From the NCBI GenBank assembly GCA_903859155.1, contig CAIOLO010000044.1, positions 1 to 64,000 of the forward strand: a stretch of 64,000 nt of DNA, in the 5' to 3' direction. Shown one piece after another: positions 8,339 to 17,691 of the stretch (position 1 is its first letter; each line of letters opens with the position of its first letter). The notes beneath the pieces are model-generated. The model was not told the origin of the DNA. It saw only the letters and a program-made list of their open reading frames with translations, and did not search any database. The translations under genes and the position numbers were made by a program. The DNA comes from an uncultured beta proteobacterium. Its GTDB lineage: Bacteria > Pseudomonadota > Gammaproteobacteria > Burkholderiales > SG8-39.

Positions 8339-9781
8339 TCACGCCTGCATCGACGGCACAGCAACAGGCGCTTCCGCGGCGCGCAGATGCACGCCCTGCT
8401 TCACCAGCTCACGCTGCAATGCGCCGATATCGACGGCACGAGGCGCCACACCGGCGCGCGCGGCCAGCGCGGCGCCGACACCGGCTGCCTGCCCGGTGAG
8501 CCAGCATTGCGGAATCTCGCGCATGAATCCGTGGGAATTCGCATCGCAGGAAACATGCCGCCCGCAGGCGAGCAGTCCATCGAGGGCGCGCGGCACCAGA
8601 CTAGCGTAAGGCACGGAGATATTCGGGAATTTGGGCGACACGGCCGGGGTGACGCCGACCTCGTCGGCGAACACCTGCGCGGTCGGCCATTGCGCCCGGG
8701 TGATGCCGCCCACGCCCAGCAGGCGGCGCGAATGCCGCACTCCGAGTTGCGGCGCACTCAGCATCAGGAAGGCATTTTCGAACCCGGGCGCATTCTTGCG
8801 ATAAAAATCCAGGTGCTCGGCCATCAGGCGGTGCGAGCGGATTTCCACCGCGGTCTGGTCGTCCAGATCGAGGCCCGAGTAACCGGTCTGGCGCGGCCCC
8901 ATGAATACCGTGATGTCATTGCGCCAGGAAACGAAGGGGCGCTCGAACAGTTTCACGGCTTCGCGGCCGCGCTTCATGAAGTCGGCATGTTCCTCGGGAC
9001 GGTTGGCCTTGAAATCGATCCAGCGGTTCATGTCCACGCCGCCGAACAGCCAGGCGGTGTTCATGCAATGGTGCACGTCATCTTTCAGGATATCGGTCTC
9101 GAAGGCGCCGCCGGCGCGCGCGAACATGTCCCCATCGCCAGTGGCATCGACGACCACCTTGGCCAGCACCGCCTGGCGTCCCGCCTTGGTTTCGAACAGC
9201 GCGCCACCCACCACGCCGTTTTCCACAATGGGCAATGCCGCCCAGGAATGAAACGCCAGACGCGCTCCGGCTTCCAGCACCATTTCCTGCGAGAGCAGTT
9301 TCAGGCGCTCCGGATCGATGGTCGGGGACCAGGTCACCACACCGTGATAGGACGCGGTACGATGCGACCAGTAAGCGGCGCGCACCGGATCGCGCGATCC
9401 CCACTCTTCGCTGGCGGGCCCCGCTTTGGCGTCGGCTGGCAGCCTGTCGAGAACTTCCTCGGCAAAACCGCGCATCACCACCTTGCCTTCCCAATCGCTC
9501 ATCCTGTCTATCCAGATGACCAGACCTCCGGTGGAAAGGCCGCCCAGGTGGTTATAACGCTCCAGCAGAATCACATCGGCGCCGGCGCGCGCCGCGGCCA
9601 CCGCGGCAGCCGTTCCAGAGGGGCCCCCGCCCACCACCAGCACATCGCACTTTGCGTATATCGGCACTTCGCGCGCCGCTTCCTTGACGCTGCCCAGGTC
9701 CACCCGGGTGCGTTCGACCTTCTCGCCTTCGAAAATATCGGAAGCCAGGGCACGTTCGTCGTTGCGTTCCAGAGTTTTCAT
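8339..9781 (-). CDS. FAD-dependent oxidoreductase (PF12831-like)
   Basis: A 480-residue flavoprotein. The FAD-binding Rossmann motif is VLVVGGGPSGTAAAVAAA at about residues 48-65, followed by LLERYNHLGG. A second dinucleotide-fold element, VVVDATGDGDMFARAG, lies near the middle. This arrangement matches the family of FAD-dependent oxidoreductases often found in catabolic loci. The reaction and electron acceptor are not evident. It precedes the aconitase-X genes on the same strand and could oxidise their substrate or product. The ATG at 9781 gives a roughly 45-residue leader before the FAD domain, with no clear export signal. Confidence 0.8.
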   Translation of the reverse strand: MKTLERNDERALASDIFEGEKVERTRVDLGSVKEAAREVPIYAKCDVLVVGGGPSGTAAAVAAARAGADVILLERYNHLGGLSTGGLVIWIDRMSDWEGKVVMRGFAEEVLDRLPADAKAGPASEEWGSRDPVRAAYWSHRTASYHGVVTWSPTIDPERLKLLSQEMVLEAGARLAFHSWAALPIVENGVVGGALFETKAGRQAVLAKVVVDATGDGDMFARAGGAFETDILKDDVHHCMNTAWLFGGVDMNRWIDFKANRPEEHADFMKRGREAVKLFERPFVSWRNDITVFMGPRQTGYSGLDLDDQTAVEIRSHRLMAEHLDFYRKNAPGFENAFLMLSAPQLGVRHSRRLLGVGGITRAQWPTAQVFADEVGVTPAVSPKFPNISVPYASLVPRALDGLLACGRHVSCDANSHGFMREIPQCWLTGQAAGVGAALAARAGVAPRAVDIGALQRELVKQGVHLRAAEAPVAVPSMQA

Positions 9782-9857
9782 GAGCGAATAACAGTTCCGT
9801 GGGGATCAGGCATTGTAATGCGCGCGGCTGGCCGCACGCCAAAAGACGGGCAGCAGG

Positions 9858-10376
9858 TCACTTGGGTGGCGGAATATCCAGCGCGACGTGGCAGACCGCC
9901 AGCATCGCGTAGTAGCCCACGGCGGCAATGAGATCAACCACTCCCTGATCGCCCAGGCGCTGCTGTGCGGCCCGAAAGGTGGCATCGCTCAGCCGGTGAT
10001 CGCGGGTGAGCTCACGCGCCAGGTTGAGCGCGATCAATTCGTCCGCACTTGCGCCGCTGACGGGCGCGCGATCGAGGATCGCCTGGACAACGGCTTCATT
10101 CACGCCCATCTGCCGCAGCTGGCGCGCGTGCAACACGTATTCCGCGGGATTGTGCATTTCCGCCGAAGCCACTGTCGCCGCCACTTCGCGAAACAACTTG
10201 TCCACCGGCGAGTCAAAGCGCACATAGGTTCCAACATGGGCCATGCGCTGAGTGATATCGGGACTCACCAGTGTCACGGCAAAACCGCCGCGCACCGCAC
10301 CGCGCGTTTTGACAAGATAATCAAACGCGGCCTGGTTCTCGTTGTTCGGGGAGGTGATCTCTGGCAGGCGCGGCAT
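9858..10376 (-). CDS. Carboxymuconolactone decarboxylase-family protein
   Basis: A 172-residue all-helical protein of the CMD/AhpD superfamily. The helix EYVLHARQLRQMGV carries the conserved Glu and His of the fold, and hydrophobic helices follow. The redox CxxC pair of AhpD is absent, so it should resemble the decarboxylase or lactonase branch, not the peroxidase branch. The start at 10376 is supported by AGGAGAA a few bases upstream; a longer in-frame reading to 10460 has no such site. It lies upstream of the FAD oxidoreductase and aconitase-X genes on the same strand, suggesting one catabolic unit. Confidence 0.75.
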   Translation of the reverse strand: MPRLPEITSPNNENQAAFDYLVKTRGAVRGGFAVTLVSPDITQRMAHVGTYVRFDSPVDKLFREVAATVASAEMHNPAEYVLHARQLRQMGVNEAVVQAILDRAPVSGASADELIALNLARELTRDHRLSDATFRAAQQRLGDQGVVDLIAAVGYYAMLAVCHVALDIPPPK

Positions 10377-10474
10377 GTTCTTCTCCTTGGGTTGGGGGCG
10401 TGCTGAAGGTTTGCTAGTATTCCATCGTTGCGGATTCGCCGCATTCCCCGACCGGACCAATCAGGTCTGGAGCA

Positions 10475-10759
10475 TCAAATGGGCTGTAGTGGCTGCAACT
10501 TGAGCAGATCCACGACATATTGAAAATCCCAAGGTGCGGCTTTGCGTTTTTTGGGCAGGCTCTTGGCGTTGCTTTGGTCCAAGCGGAGCAAATTCAATGC
10601 GAAGTTGGCTGCGGCATGGCGTAACCAGATGGCCGATGCGTCCACCCGGAAGGCCACGTCCAGGCAACGATGGAATCCGTTCTCGATGCCCGAATGCGGA
10701 CGTACTGCGCGCAAAATCTCCATCACATATTGGCGCAGGAATTTCTTGCGGAGGTATTC
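10475..10759 (-). pseudogene. ISAs1-type transposase C-terminal remnant
   Basis: About 94 codons matching the C-terminal end of ISAs1-family DDE transposases. Landmarks are EILRAVRPHSGIENGFHR, which contains the conserved Glu region, then LDVAFRVDAS, NFALNLLRL and a basic tail before WDFQYVVDLL. The N-terminal catalytic part is missing: upstream of about 10760 the sequence runs into the end of the GMC oxidoreductase gene within 32 bases. No intact terminal inverted repeats were recognised. It is a deletion relic that marks an old insertion or rearrangement point between the GMC and CMD genes. Confidence 0.75.
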
Positions 10760-10791
10760 GGCGGATCGGGCTGAGCGCAGCCAAACCCGGG

Positions 10792-12411
10792 TTACGACAG
10801 TTCGGCCGCCGGCAATTTCCTTCCGCGGATCATGTCCGCGGCTTTTTCGCCGATCATGATGCTCGGCAGGTTGGTATTGCCGCCGGGCACTTCGGGCAGG
10901 ACCGAAGCATCGACCACTCGCAGGCCTTCTATCCCGCGCACCCGCAGTTGCGCGTCCACCACGGCGTCGTTCCCGACACCCATGGTGCAGGTACCCACCG
11001 GGTGCGAGCGGTGGTTGCCGTCCTTGCGGATGGCCTCGGCCAGTTGCGCGTCGCTGGTCCGTTGCGTTCCCGGGAGGCGCTCGCCGACGATCATCTCGCG
11101 CAAGGGGCTTTGCGCAAAAAGTTCGCGGCAGGTGCGCACCGCCCGGATCATGGTTTCCATGTCCTCGGGTGCCTGGTACATGTTGAACTGTATGCGCGGC
11201 TTGTCGCGCGGATCGCCGGAGCGCAACCTGACCCAGCCGCGCGAGCGCGGATGCATCACACCAATGCGGATCGAATAACAGAATAGCGGTGCCGGCGTTA
11301 AGCCGGGAAACCACAGATTCGCGCCCCCGGCGACCGTCATCGGCGTCAATTGCATGTCAGGGCGGTCCAACCCTTCGCGCGAGCGAAGGAAAATGTTGGC
11401 CGCCGCGCCGTTGCTGGCAAAAAGTCCGTCATGGCGCAGGAACCAGCGCGCCACAAAACCGGTGGCCCGGTCCAGGCGCAACGCCCCGGTCAATCCGGCT
11501 TTTTCGCGCAGGGGATAGACGTTGACGTAGTTCGGATGCTCCGAGAGGTTCTGGCCGACGCCCGGCAGATCGTGCTGCGGCGTGATGCCCATGGCCCGCA
11601 ACTGATCGGCGGGGCCGACGCCCGAGAGCATCAGAATCTGCGGCGAGTTGTAGCTGCCGGCGGACAACAGTACTTCACGGCTCGTACGCGCCTGCAGGGT
11701 CTGCCCGTCCCGCAAATATTCCACGCCTACCGCGCGACCGCGCTCGATCAGGATGCGCAAGGTCAACGCGCCGGTGCGCACCGTAAGATTCGGCCGGCCG
11801 AGGGCGGGATACAGGTAGGCACGCGAGGTACTGGAGCGCCTGCCGTCACCGATGGTCGCCTCCATGCGGCTGATGCCCTCCTGGCGTTCTCCATTGGGAT
11901 CGTCGTTTTGCGCAATGCCCATGGCCTTGGCCGCCTCGCACAACGGCCCGAGCAGCATCTCCGGGTAGTCCACCGGCGTGACGCGTATCGGTCCCTCGCC
12001 GCCGTGATAGGGCGTCGCGCCGCGCCAATTGCTCTCCAACCGACGAAAGTAGGGCAGCACATCGGCATAGCCCCAACCCTCGAGTCCCGCCTCACCAAAG
12101 CGGTCGTAATCGCGACGGTGGCCGCGCATGCATATCAGCGCGTTGATCGAGGAGGACCCGCCCAGCGTCTTGCCGCGCGGGATCGGCAGTCGCCGGCCAT
12201 CCATGAAGGGCTCCGGCTCGGTTTCGTATTTCCAGTTATAGCTATCCGAGGCCACCACCTTTTGAAAAACCAGCGGCATCAACTGAAATATATGACGGTC
12301 CTTTCCGCCGGCCTCCAGCAGCAGGACCGAAACCTCCGGATCTTCGCTCAACCGGGCAGCGAGTACCGCGCCGGCGGAACCCGCACCGATGATGATGTAA
12401 TCGAAATTCAT
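10792..12411 (-). CDS. GMC-family oxidoreductase (choline dehydrogenase-like)
   Basis: A 539-residue flavoprotein of the glucose-methanol-choline family, which oxidises alcohols and feeds electrons to oxygen or a carrier. The FAD motif DYIIIGAGSAGAVLAARL is at the N-terminus. The GGSSSINALICMRG loop and the C-terminal catalytic segment HPVGTCTMG are present, followed by GGNTNLPSIMIGEKAADMI. The ATG at 12411 starts directly at the FAD strand; a TTG nine codons upstream is possible but unnecessary. The stop lies 32 bases from the transposase relic, yet the C-terminus appears complete. No partner cytochrome is nearby and the substrate is unknown. Confidence 0.9.
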   Translation of the reverse strand: MNFDYIIIGAGSAGAVLAARLSEDPEVSVLLLEAGGKDRHIFQLMPLVFQKVVASDSYNWKYETEPEPFMDGRRLPIPRGKTLGGSSSINALICMRGHRRDYDRFGEAGLEGWGYADVLPYFRRLESNWRGATPYHGGEGPIRVTPVDYPEMLLGPLCEAAKAMGIAQNDDPNGERQEGISRMEATIGDGRRSSTSRAYLYPALGRPNLTVRTGALTLRILIERGRAVGVEYLRDGQTLQARTSREVLLSAGSYNSPQILMLSGVGPADQLRAMGITPQHDLPGVGQNLSEHPNYVNVYPLREKAGLTGALRLDRATGFVARWFLRHDGLFASNGAAANIFLRSREGLDRPDMQLTPMTVAGGANLWFPGLTPAPLFCYSIRIGVMHPRSRGWVRLRSGDPRDKPRIQFNMYQAPEDMETMIRAVRTCRELFAQSPLREMIVGERLPGTQRTSDAQLAEAIRKDGNHRSHPVGTCTMGVGNDAVVDAQLRVRGIEGLRVVDASVLPEVPGGNTNLPSIMIGEKAADMIRGRKLPAAELS

Positions 12412-12574
12412 GACAATGTGCCCGAAAATGACATTCAAAAACGGATTTTAAACATCGGCACCAAGCGCGGCGCCGCAAAGCCGCCGGAAACATGGCGATC
12501 CGCGCGCATAGTACGTCCGGCTGCAATTCGCACCCGTATCGTTTCGTGCAACAGCCTTAAGACCCCCTCGAAGA

Positions 12575-14104
12575 TCAAGTCTGTGCCCGACCGAACTGAC
12601 CTGACAGGTGCTTCACGGTCTCGGGTTCGCCGCGAATGCGAAGGTATGAGCCCTCGCCGTCGGCGCGCTCCTCCAGCACCTCACAGTTGGCGAAGATCTC
12701 CCCGCGCATTTTCTGCGCCGACCAGGGCAGGAAGAGTTCTGCCTCGGCGAGGTCCTTCCGGAAAAACGAAACAATCACCTCGTGCAGCATTGCGATGTCA
12801 CCCTCGCGGCGCGCACTCATCACCTGGCACCCGGGATACTGCGCACGCAGCGCCGCTTCGCGCGCCGCCTGTGCCGCCGCGTCGCCAACGCGGTCGATCT
12901 TGTTGAAGACCACGATCCGCGGCACCTCTTTTGCACCGATCTCCTCGAGTACCTTCTCGGTCACCGCGAGCTGCCGCCCCAATCCGGCATCGCTTGCGTC
13001 GACCACATGAAGCAGGAGCGAAGCCTCGAGCGCTTCTTCGAGCGTCGACTTGAACGATGCGACCAGCCCGTGCGGCAGATTCTTGATGAAGCCAACGGTA
13101 TCGCTGACCAGCACGCGCGGCACGCTCTCAGGGTGCAGGGCGCGCACCGTGGTATCGAGCGTTGCGAACAGCTTGTCGGCAACCAGCGCCTCGCTTCCGG
13201 TTAGCGCACGCATCAGGGTGGACTTCCCCGCGTTGGTGTAACCAACCAGCGCCACGCGCGCGAGTCCCTGGCGCTCCTGCCGCCGCGCGCGTTGCGTGGT
13301 GCGCTCCACATCCATCGCGTCGAGTTCCTTCTGCAGCTCGGCGATGCGATCGCGAATCTTGCGCCGCTCCAGCTCGCCCTGCCCCTCGCCGCCGCCGCGG
13401 CCGCCGACGCCGCTCCTCTGCCGGCCCTGCGGCCCCGCAGCCTTGGCCGCCTCGCGCAGCCGCGGCGCCATGTAGCCCAGTCGCACAATCTCGACCTGCG
13501 CGCGCGCCGCGCGCGAGCGCGCATGGCGGTGGAAAATCTCGAGAATGACCATGGTTCGGTCCATGACATCGCAGCCAACCTCTTTTTCGAGATTGCGCGC
13601 CTGCATAGGGGAAATCTCGTGGTCGACCAGGATGACGTCAGCGCGGCGGCTTACCGGATCGGCGGGAGCCTCGGCCGCTTCCTTCGCCTGGGCAGCCTCG
13701 CGTTTCGCCATCTTGACCACGGCACGTCCATCTGTCGGACGCTTGCTGCCGGGTTCACCTGCATCGGCGTCGTCGCTATCTGCGTCGTGGCGGCGCGCGT
13801 CCATTTCGGAAACATGGTCGCGCAATGCTTCCTCGGAGCCAGGCAAGGTGTCCTGAACATGCCCGGGTTCGGACTCATTGCGCACGAAGCGGCGCATCTC
13901 CTGTCTTTTACCGGCGCCGAAATACGCCGTCGTGTCGAACCTGGCGCGCTTTTGCGCAAACGAGCCGACCACCTCGAAGCCCAGCGTTTTCGCGAGCTCG
14001 CGCAACTCGGTCAGAGACGCGTCGAACTCGACGTCACTCACATGCGGCAACTGTACGGCCACCACGAGGGCACGCTTCGGTTTCTCCCTGAGCTCCTGCA
14101 TCAT
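12575..14104 (-). CDS. hflX: GTPase HflX with a large N-terminal insertion
   Basis: A 509-residue ribosome-associated GTPase that in other bacteria splits stalled or hibernating ribosomes. GTPase motifs are G1 GYTNAGKS (288-295), G3 DTVGF, G4 NKID and a late SAR. The HflX-specific segment VDHEISPMQARNLE is intact. Between YFGAGKRQE and ADVILVDHE lie about 80 extra residues (roughly 74-154), rich in Asp, Glu, Lys and Ala; the usual length is nearer 420-440. The start is taken at paired ATGs at 14104, since codons further upstream show no HflX similarity. It is not next to hfq or hflKC. It runs away from the MacAB cluster across a 295-base gap without other features. Confidence 0.9.
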   Translation of the reverse strand: MMQELREKPKRALVVAVQLPHVSDVEFDASLTELRELAKTLGFEVVGSFAQKRARFDTTAYFGAGKRQEMRRFVRNESEPGHVQDTLPGSEEALRDHVSEMDARRHDADSDDADAGEPGSKRPTDGRAVVKMAKREAAQAKEAAEAPADPVSRRADVILVDHEISPMQARNLEKEVGCDVMDRTMVILEIFHRHARSRAARAQVEIVRLGYMAPRLREAAKAAGPQGRQRSGVGGRGGGEGQGELERRKIRDRIAELQKELDAMDVERTTQRARRQERQGLARVALVGYTNAGKSTLMRALTGSEALVADKLFATLDTTVRALHPESVPRVLVSDTVGFIKNLPHGLVASFKSTLEEALEASLLLHVVDASDAGLGRQLAVTEKVLEEIGAKEVPRIVVFNKIDRVGDAAAQAAREAALRAQYPGCQVMSARREGDIAMLHEVIVSFFRKDLAEAELFLPWSAQKMRGEIFANCEVLEERADGEGSYLRIRGEPETVKHLSGQFGRAQT

Positions 14105-14399
14105 GGGCAACGGCGGGCGCGAACGCCGCCATGAATGCCCTGCAGCGCGCCGATCGGGCAGGCATTGCCGGGCCACCCGCCGGCCGGCAGCGGCAGAAAT
14201 CCACCGCCCGGGGTGATATCACAAAAATTCACGTAAATCCTCTCATCTTGAGCCGGCGGCTTCAACGAAACCTTCCAAAAACCGCGGAATGAATCCGGGC
14301 GCAGGTCGCCCGCGCAGCTCGCCCGACCCCCGCATTTTGTCCCATTGGCAGAATCATGCACTGGTTCATCTGTCCAATGCCCGAGTAGAGCATGCGGAT

Positions 14400-15629
14400 T
14401 TACTCGTGCCGCAGTGCCTCGATCGGATCCATACGCGCGGCACGGCGTGCCGGAAAATAGCCGAACAACACGCCGATACCTGCCGAAAATACCAGGGACA
14501 GAAAATTGATGGCCGGATCGAAACGGTAGGGCACATTCATCAGGCCGGACAGTCCGAAAGACGCGGCAGTGGCAATGAGTATGCCCACCACGCCGCCCAG
14601 CGCCGAGAGCACCACGGCCTCGATCAGAAATTGCAGCAGCACTTCGTTTTCGAGCGCGCCGATGGCCAGCCGCAGTCCGATCTCGCGGGTGCGCTCGGTC
14701 ACGCTCACCAGCATGATGTTCATGATTCCGATTCCGCCCACCAGAAGGCTCACCGCCGCCACGGCACCCAGCAAGGTTGTCAGGATTTTGGTGGTGCCAG
14801 CCAGGGTCTCGGCCAGTTGCTGGGTATCAAATATATTGAAGTTGTCGTCATCGTCCTCGGCGAGCTTGCGGCGCTCGCGCAGCAGTTCGCGCAGACTGGC
14901 CTTGAGCGGCGCGCTGTCGCTGCCTTCCTGCATCGACACGGACAGCGTGCTCACCTTGCGGCTGCCGGTGACACGGCGCTGCAGCGTGGACAAGGGCACC
15001 ACAACCGCGTCGTCCTGATCGCCCATGCCGCCCTGGCCTTTGGCTGCCAGAATGCCCACCACGTTGCACGAGAACTGCTTGACGCGCAGTTGTTCGCCAA
15101 GCCCGGTCTGACCCGCGGTGCCGCCGTAGATCTCACGCCGCACCGTCTCGCCGAGGATGCACACGGCCGCGCCGGCGCGCTGCTCGTCGGATTCGAAAAT
15201 GCGGCCGCTGGCGAGCTTCCAGTTGCCGGTTTCGAACCACTCGTTTCTGCTGCCGACGATACTGGTTGCCCAGTTGCGGCCATTGGCCACCACGGTGGCG
15301 CTGGCGCGGCCCTCGGGCGCCACCGCGGCAACACCGCCGATCTGTGCCTGAATGGCATCGGCGTCGGCCTCGGTGAACTGCGGCACGCCGCCGCTGCCGG
15401 CGCTGCCACTGGCACCGCCGGCGCTCAGCCGCTGGCCCGGCCGTACCATCAGCAGGTTGGTGCCAAGACTGGAAATCTGCATCTGTATCGCCTGCGTGGC
15501 GCCATTGCCCAGCGTGACCATCGTGATCACCGCCGATACCCCGATAACGATACCCAGGACGGTAAGAAACGAGCGCAGCAGATTGCGTTGCACCGAGCGC
15601 AGCGCCAGCATGAAGACGCTGAACAGCAT
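14400..15629 (-). CDS. macB: MacB-type ABC exporter permease (FtsX fold)
   Basis: A 409-residue permease of the MacB/FtsX type. There is one N-terminal membrane helix (SFLTVLGIVIGVSAVI), a large periplasmic domain (about residues 45-280) and three C-terminal helices, the first around VAAVSLLVGGIGIMNIMLVS. In canonical MacB this part is fused behind an ATPase; here the ATPase is a separate gene. Start and upstream stop share one base (TGATG), so translation is coupled. It is the last gene of a four-gene minus-strand operon for a tripartite efflux pump. Substrates of such pumps include macrolides, peptides and lipid-like molecules; the one used here cannot be told. Confidence 0.9.
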   Translation of the reverse strand: MLFSVFMLALRSVQRNLLRSFLTVLGIVIGVSAVITMVTLGNGATQAIQMQISSLGTNLLMVRPGQRLSAGGASGSAGSGGVPQFTEADADAIQAQIGGVAAVAPEGRASATVVANGRNWATSIVGSRNEWFETGNWKLASGRIFESDEQRAGAAVCILGETVRREIYGGTAGQTGLGEQLRVKQFSCNVVGILAAKGQGGMGDQDDAVVVPLSTLQRRVTGSRKVSTLSVSMQEGSDSAPLKASLRELLRERRKLAEDDDDNFNIFDTQQLAETLAGTTKILTTLLGAVAAVSLLVGGIGIMNIMLVSVTERTREIGLRLAIGALENEVLLQFLIEAVVLSALGGVVGILIATAASFGLSGLMNVPYRFDPAINFLSLVFSAGIGVLFGYFPARRAARMDPIEALRHE

Positions 15630-16369
15630 CAGGGAGTCGCGACCGAAGCCGCGTCGGCGGGCACCGCTGTGGCCGGATGCGGGTTTGCCACATCCCTGGC
15701 CACACGGCCATCGACAAACTGCACCAAGCGACGCGCGTAGGCGGCCATGTCAGCTTCGTGCGTCACCATCAGCACGGTGATGCCATGGTCGCGGTTCAGC
15801 GCCAGCAACAGACCCATGATTTCGTGGCTGCGCTGCGTGTCCAGATTGCCGGTGGGTTCGTCGGCCAGTACCACCGCGGGCTCGGTGACAATGGCCCGCG
15901 CTATGGCCACGCGCTGCTGCTGCCCGCCAGAGAGCTCGGCCGGTGTGTGCCGCTCCCAGCCGCCAAGCCCCACTGACTGCAATGCCCTGCCTGCGGCGGC
16001 ACGCCGCAACCGGGCGTTATCGCCGCGGTACAGCAGCGGCAATTCGACATTCTCCTGCGCAGACGTTCGCGCCAGCAGATTGAATCCCTGGAACACAAAC
16101 CCAAGATAGCGCCGGCGCAGCCTTGCGCGCTGGTCGCGCGTCAGCGCCTCCACATGCGCGCCCTTGAACAGGTACCGTCCGGCAGTTGGCGTATCCAAAC
16201 AACCCAGGATGTTCATCGCCGTGGATTTGCCCGAGCCGCTTGGCCCCATGATGGCGACGAACTCTCCGGCCGTGATATCGAGCTCAATACCTTTCAACGC
16301 CATCAACTCGGCCTCGCCACTGCCATAGCGTTTGGTAATGCCACGCAAGCGAATGAGCGGCTCGCTCAC
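15629..16369 (-). CDS. macB: MacB-type ABC exporter ATPase
   Basis: A 246-residue ABC ATPase of the LolD/MacB class, energising the mechanotransmitting permease encoded next. Motifs are Walker A GPSGSGKS (42-49), Q-loop VFQGFNLL, signature LSGGQQQR, Walker B VVLADEPT with following GNLDT, and an H-loop in MVTHE. It overlaps the adaptor gene by four bases (ATGA) and the permease gene by one, so all three are coupled. Together with the permease it makes a split version of MacB. Confidence 0.93.
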   Translation of the reverse strand: MSEPLIRLRGITKRYGSGEAELMALKGIELDITAGEFVAIMGPSGSGKSTAMNILGCLDTPTAGRYLFKGAHVEALTRDQRARLRRRYLGFVFQGFNLLARTSAQENVELPLLYRGDNARLRRAAAGRALQSVGLGGWERHTPAELSGGQQQRVAIARAIVTEPAVVLADEPTGNLDTQRSHEIMGLLLALNRDHGITVLMVTHEADMAAYARRLVQFVDGRVARDVANPHPATAVPADAASVATP

Positions 16370-17691
16370 TCGGCACCCGCGACCTTCTGTTCCGTGATCA
16401 CCGCCATGCCGGCCTGCAGTTCGCCGCCGGTGATTTCAGTCATGCGTCCGTCGCTGATACCCGGAGTCACGGCCACGGCCACGGCATTGCCATCGCGCAG
16501 CACCCACACCTGCCTGGCCATCGCCGTGCTGGCGCTGGAGGCGGCCGACTTGCGCGTGGTGCTGCGCGGCATGCTGGGCAACAGGCTGGGGGGCGCGGCT
16601 TTCTTCGCCTGCTGGAGTTCCGCCGCTGATGTGGGCGTGAAGCGCAGCGCCGTGTTGGGCACCAGCAGCACGTCGAGATGCTGCGTGGCGGTGATAGTTG
16701 CGGTGGCGGTCATGCCCGGTCGCAGGCTGAGGTCGGCATTATCGACATCCAGGTAAGTCAGGTAAGTGACGACGTTGTCAGTAATGGTGGAACCGAAGCC
16801 CACGCGGGTGATGCGCGCGGGGAACCTGCGGCTCAAGTAGGCGCTGACCGTGAAACTGGCATCCTGACCCACCTTCACCGCACCGACGTCGGCCTCGTCG
16901 ACGTAGACCCACAGGCGCAGCCGGGTGAGGTCTTCGGCCAGGGTGAACAGCGTCACCGCCTGCAGCGAGGCTGCCACCGCGTTGCCCGGGTCGACGCTGC
17001 GTGTGAGCACCACGCCGTCGGCTGGCGCCCGTATCGAAGCCTTGGACAGGTTGATCCCGTCGGTGGAAATGGCTGCCTCGGCATCAGCGACAGCGGCGCG
17101 GGCGCTGCTCTGGTCGGCCAGCGCGCGCGCCAGCATTGCCCGTCCAGCATCCAGCTCGGCCCGGGAGGGCACCTTGCCGCCCGACAATAGGGCCACTTCG
17201 TCCAGCCGTGCCAACTGTGCCCTGGCCTCCTCGACCGTCGCCCCGGTCTGCGCGAGCTTGCCGTTCGCCGCGGCCAGCGACGCATTGGAGCGCAGGATCT
17301 GGTCGCGCAGCTTGGCTGTATCGAGTTCAACCAGCACATCGCCCTTCTTCACCCGGTCATTGACGTCGACATTGACCTTCAAAACCGTACCCGACAGTTC
17401 GCTGCCGATATTGATCGAGCGTGTCGGTTGCAGCGTGCCGTTGGCGGTCACATTCAACGTCAGATTGCCGCGAGCTGCATTCTGCGTGACATATCTGGGC
17501 ATGGCGCTGGCGACCGACTGCTTTTGCCAGTACCACAAACCGGCCGCCGCGCCCGCGATCACGATCACCGCTGCCCATGTCGCGGGGCGCCGGAACCAGA
17601 CGCGCGAGGCGGATTCTCCCAGCAAGGCGGCCAGGTCTGTTGGGGCGCCGGCAGGCGGCACCGGGGCTGCTACGGGATCGGGGTTGCTCAT
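16366..17691 (-). CDS. macA: MacA-type periplasmic adaptor (membrane fusion protein)
   Basis: A 441-residue adaptor that would link the inner-membrane MacB-type exporter to an outer-membrane channel. A membrane anchor lies at about residues 37-53 (WAAVIVIAGAAAGLWYW). It is followed by the lipoyl half-motif region (NIGSELSGTVLKVNVDVNDRVKKGDVL), a helical hairpin and a second lipoyl half (KASIRAPADGVVLTRSVDPGN). A beta-barrel domain follows. A Gln/Lys/Ala-rich insertion with repeated Ser sits near residue 345-390. It overlaps both neighbouring genes by four bases, showing one translationally coupled operon. Confidence 0.9.
   Translation of the reverse strand: MSNPDPVAAPVPPAGAPTDLAALLGESASRVWFRRPATWAAVIVIAGAAAGLWYWQKQSVASAMPRYVTQNAARGNLTLNVTANGTLQPTRSINIGSELSGTVLKVNVDVNDRVKKGDVLVELDTAKLRDQILRSNASLAAANGKLAQTGATVEEARAQLARLDEVALLSGGKVPSRAELDAGRAMLARALADQSSARAAVADAEAAISTDGINLSKASIRAPADGVVLTRSVDPGNAVAASLQAVTLFTLAEDLTRLRLWVYVDEADVGAVKVGQDASFTVSAYLSRRFPARITRVGFGSTITDNVVTYLTYLDVDNADLSLRPGMTATATITATQHLDVLLVPNTALRFTPTSAAELQQAKKAAPPSLLPSMPRSTTRKSAASSASTAMARQVWVLRDGNAVAVAVTPGISDGRMTEITGGELQAGMAVITEQKVAGAE

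Noticed and set aside
8387-12906. Long plus-strand frames (514 and 518 codons) across the FAD and GMC oxidoreductase genes
   Set aside because: They are antisense shadows in GC-rich DNA; the minus-strand proteins have full domain motifs and the plus-strand translations show none.
14289-15740. 483-codon plus-strand frame over the MacB permease gene
   Set aside because: Antisense to a clear FtsX-type permease, with a low-complexity His/Gln/Arg-rich product and no recognisable domain.
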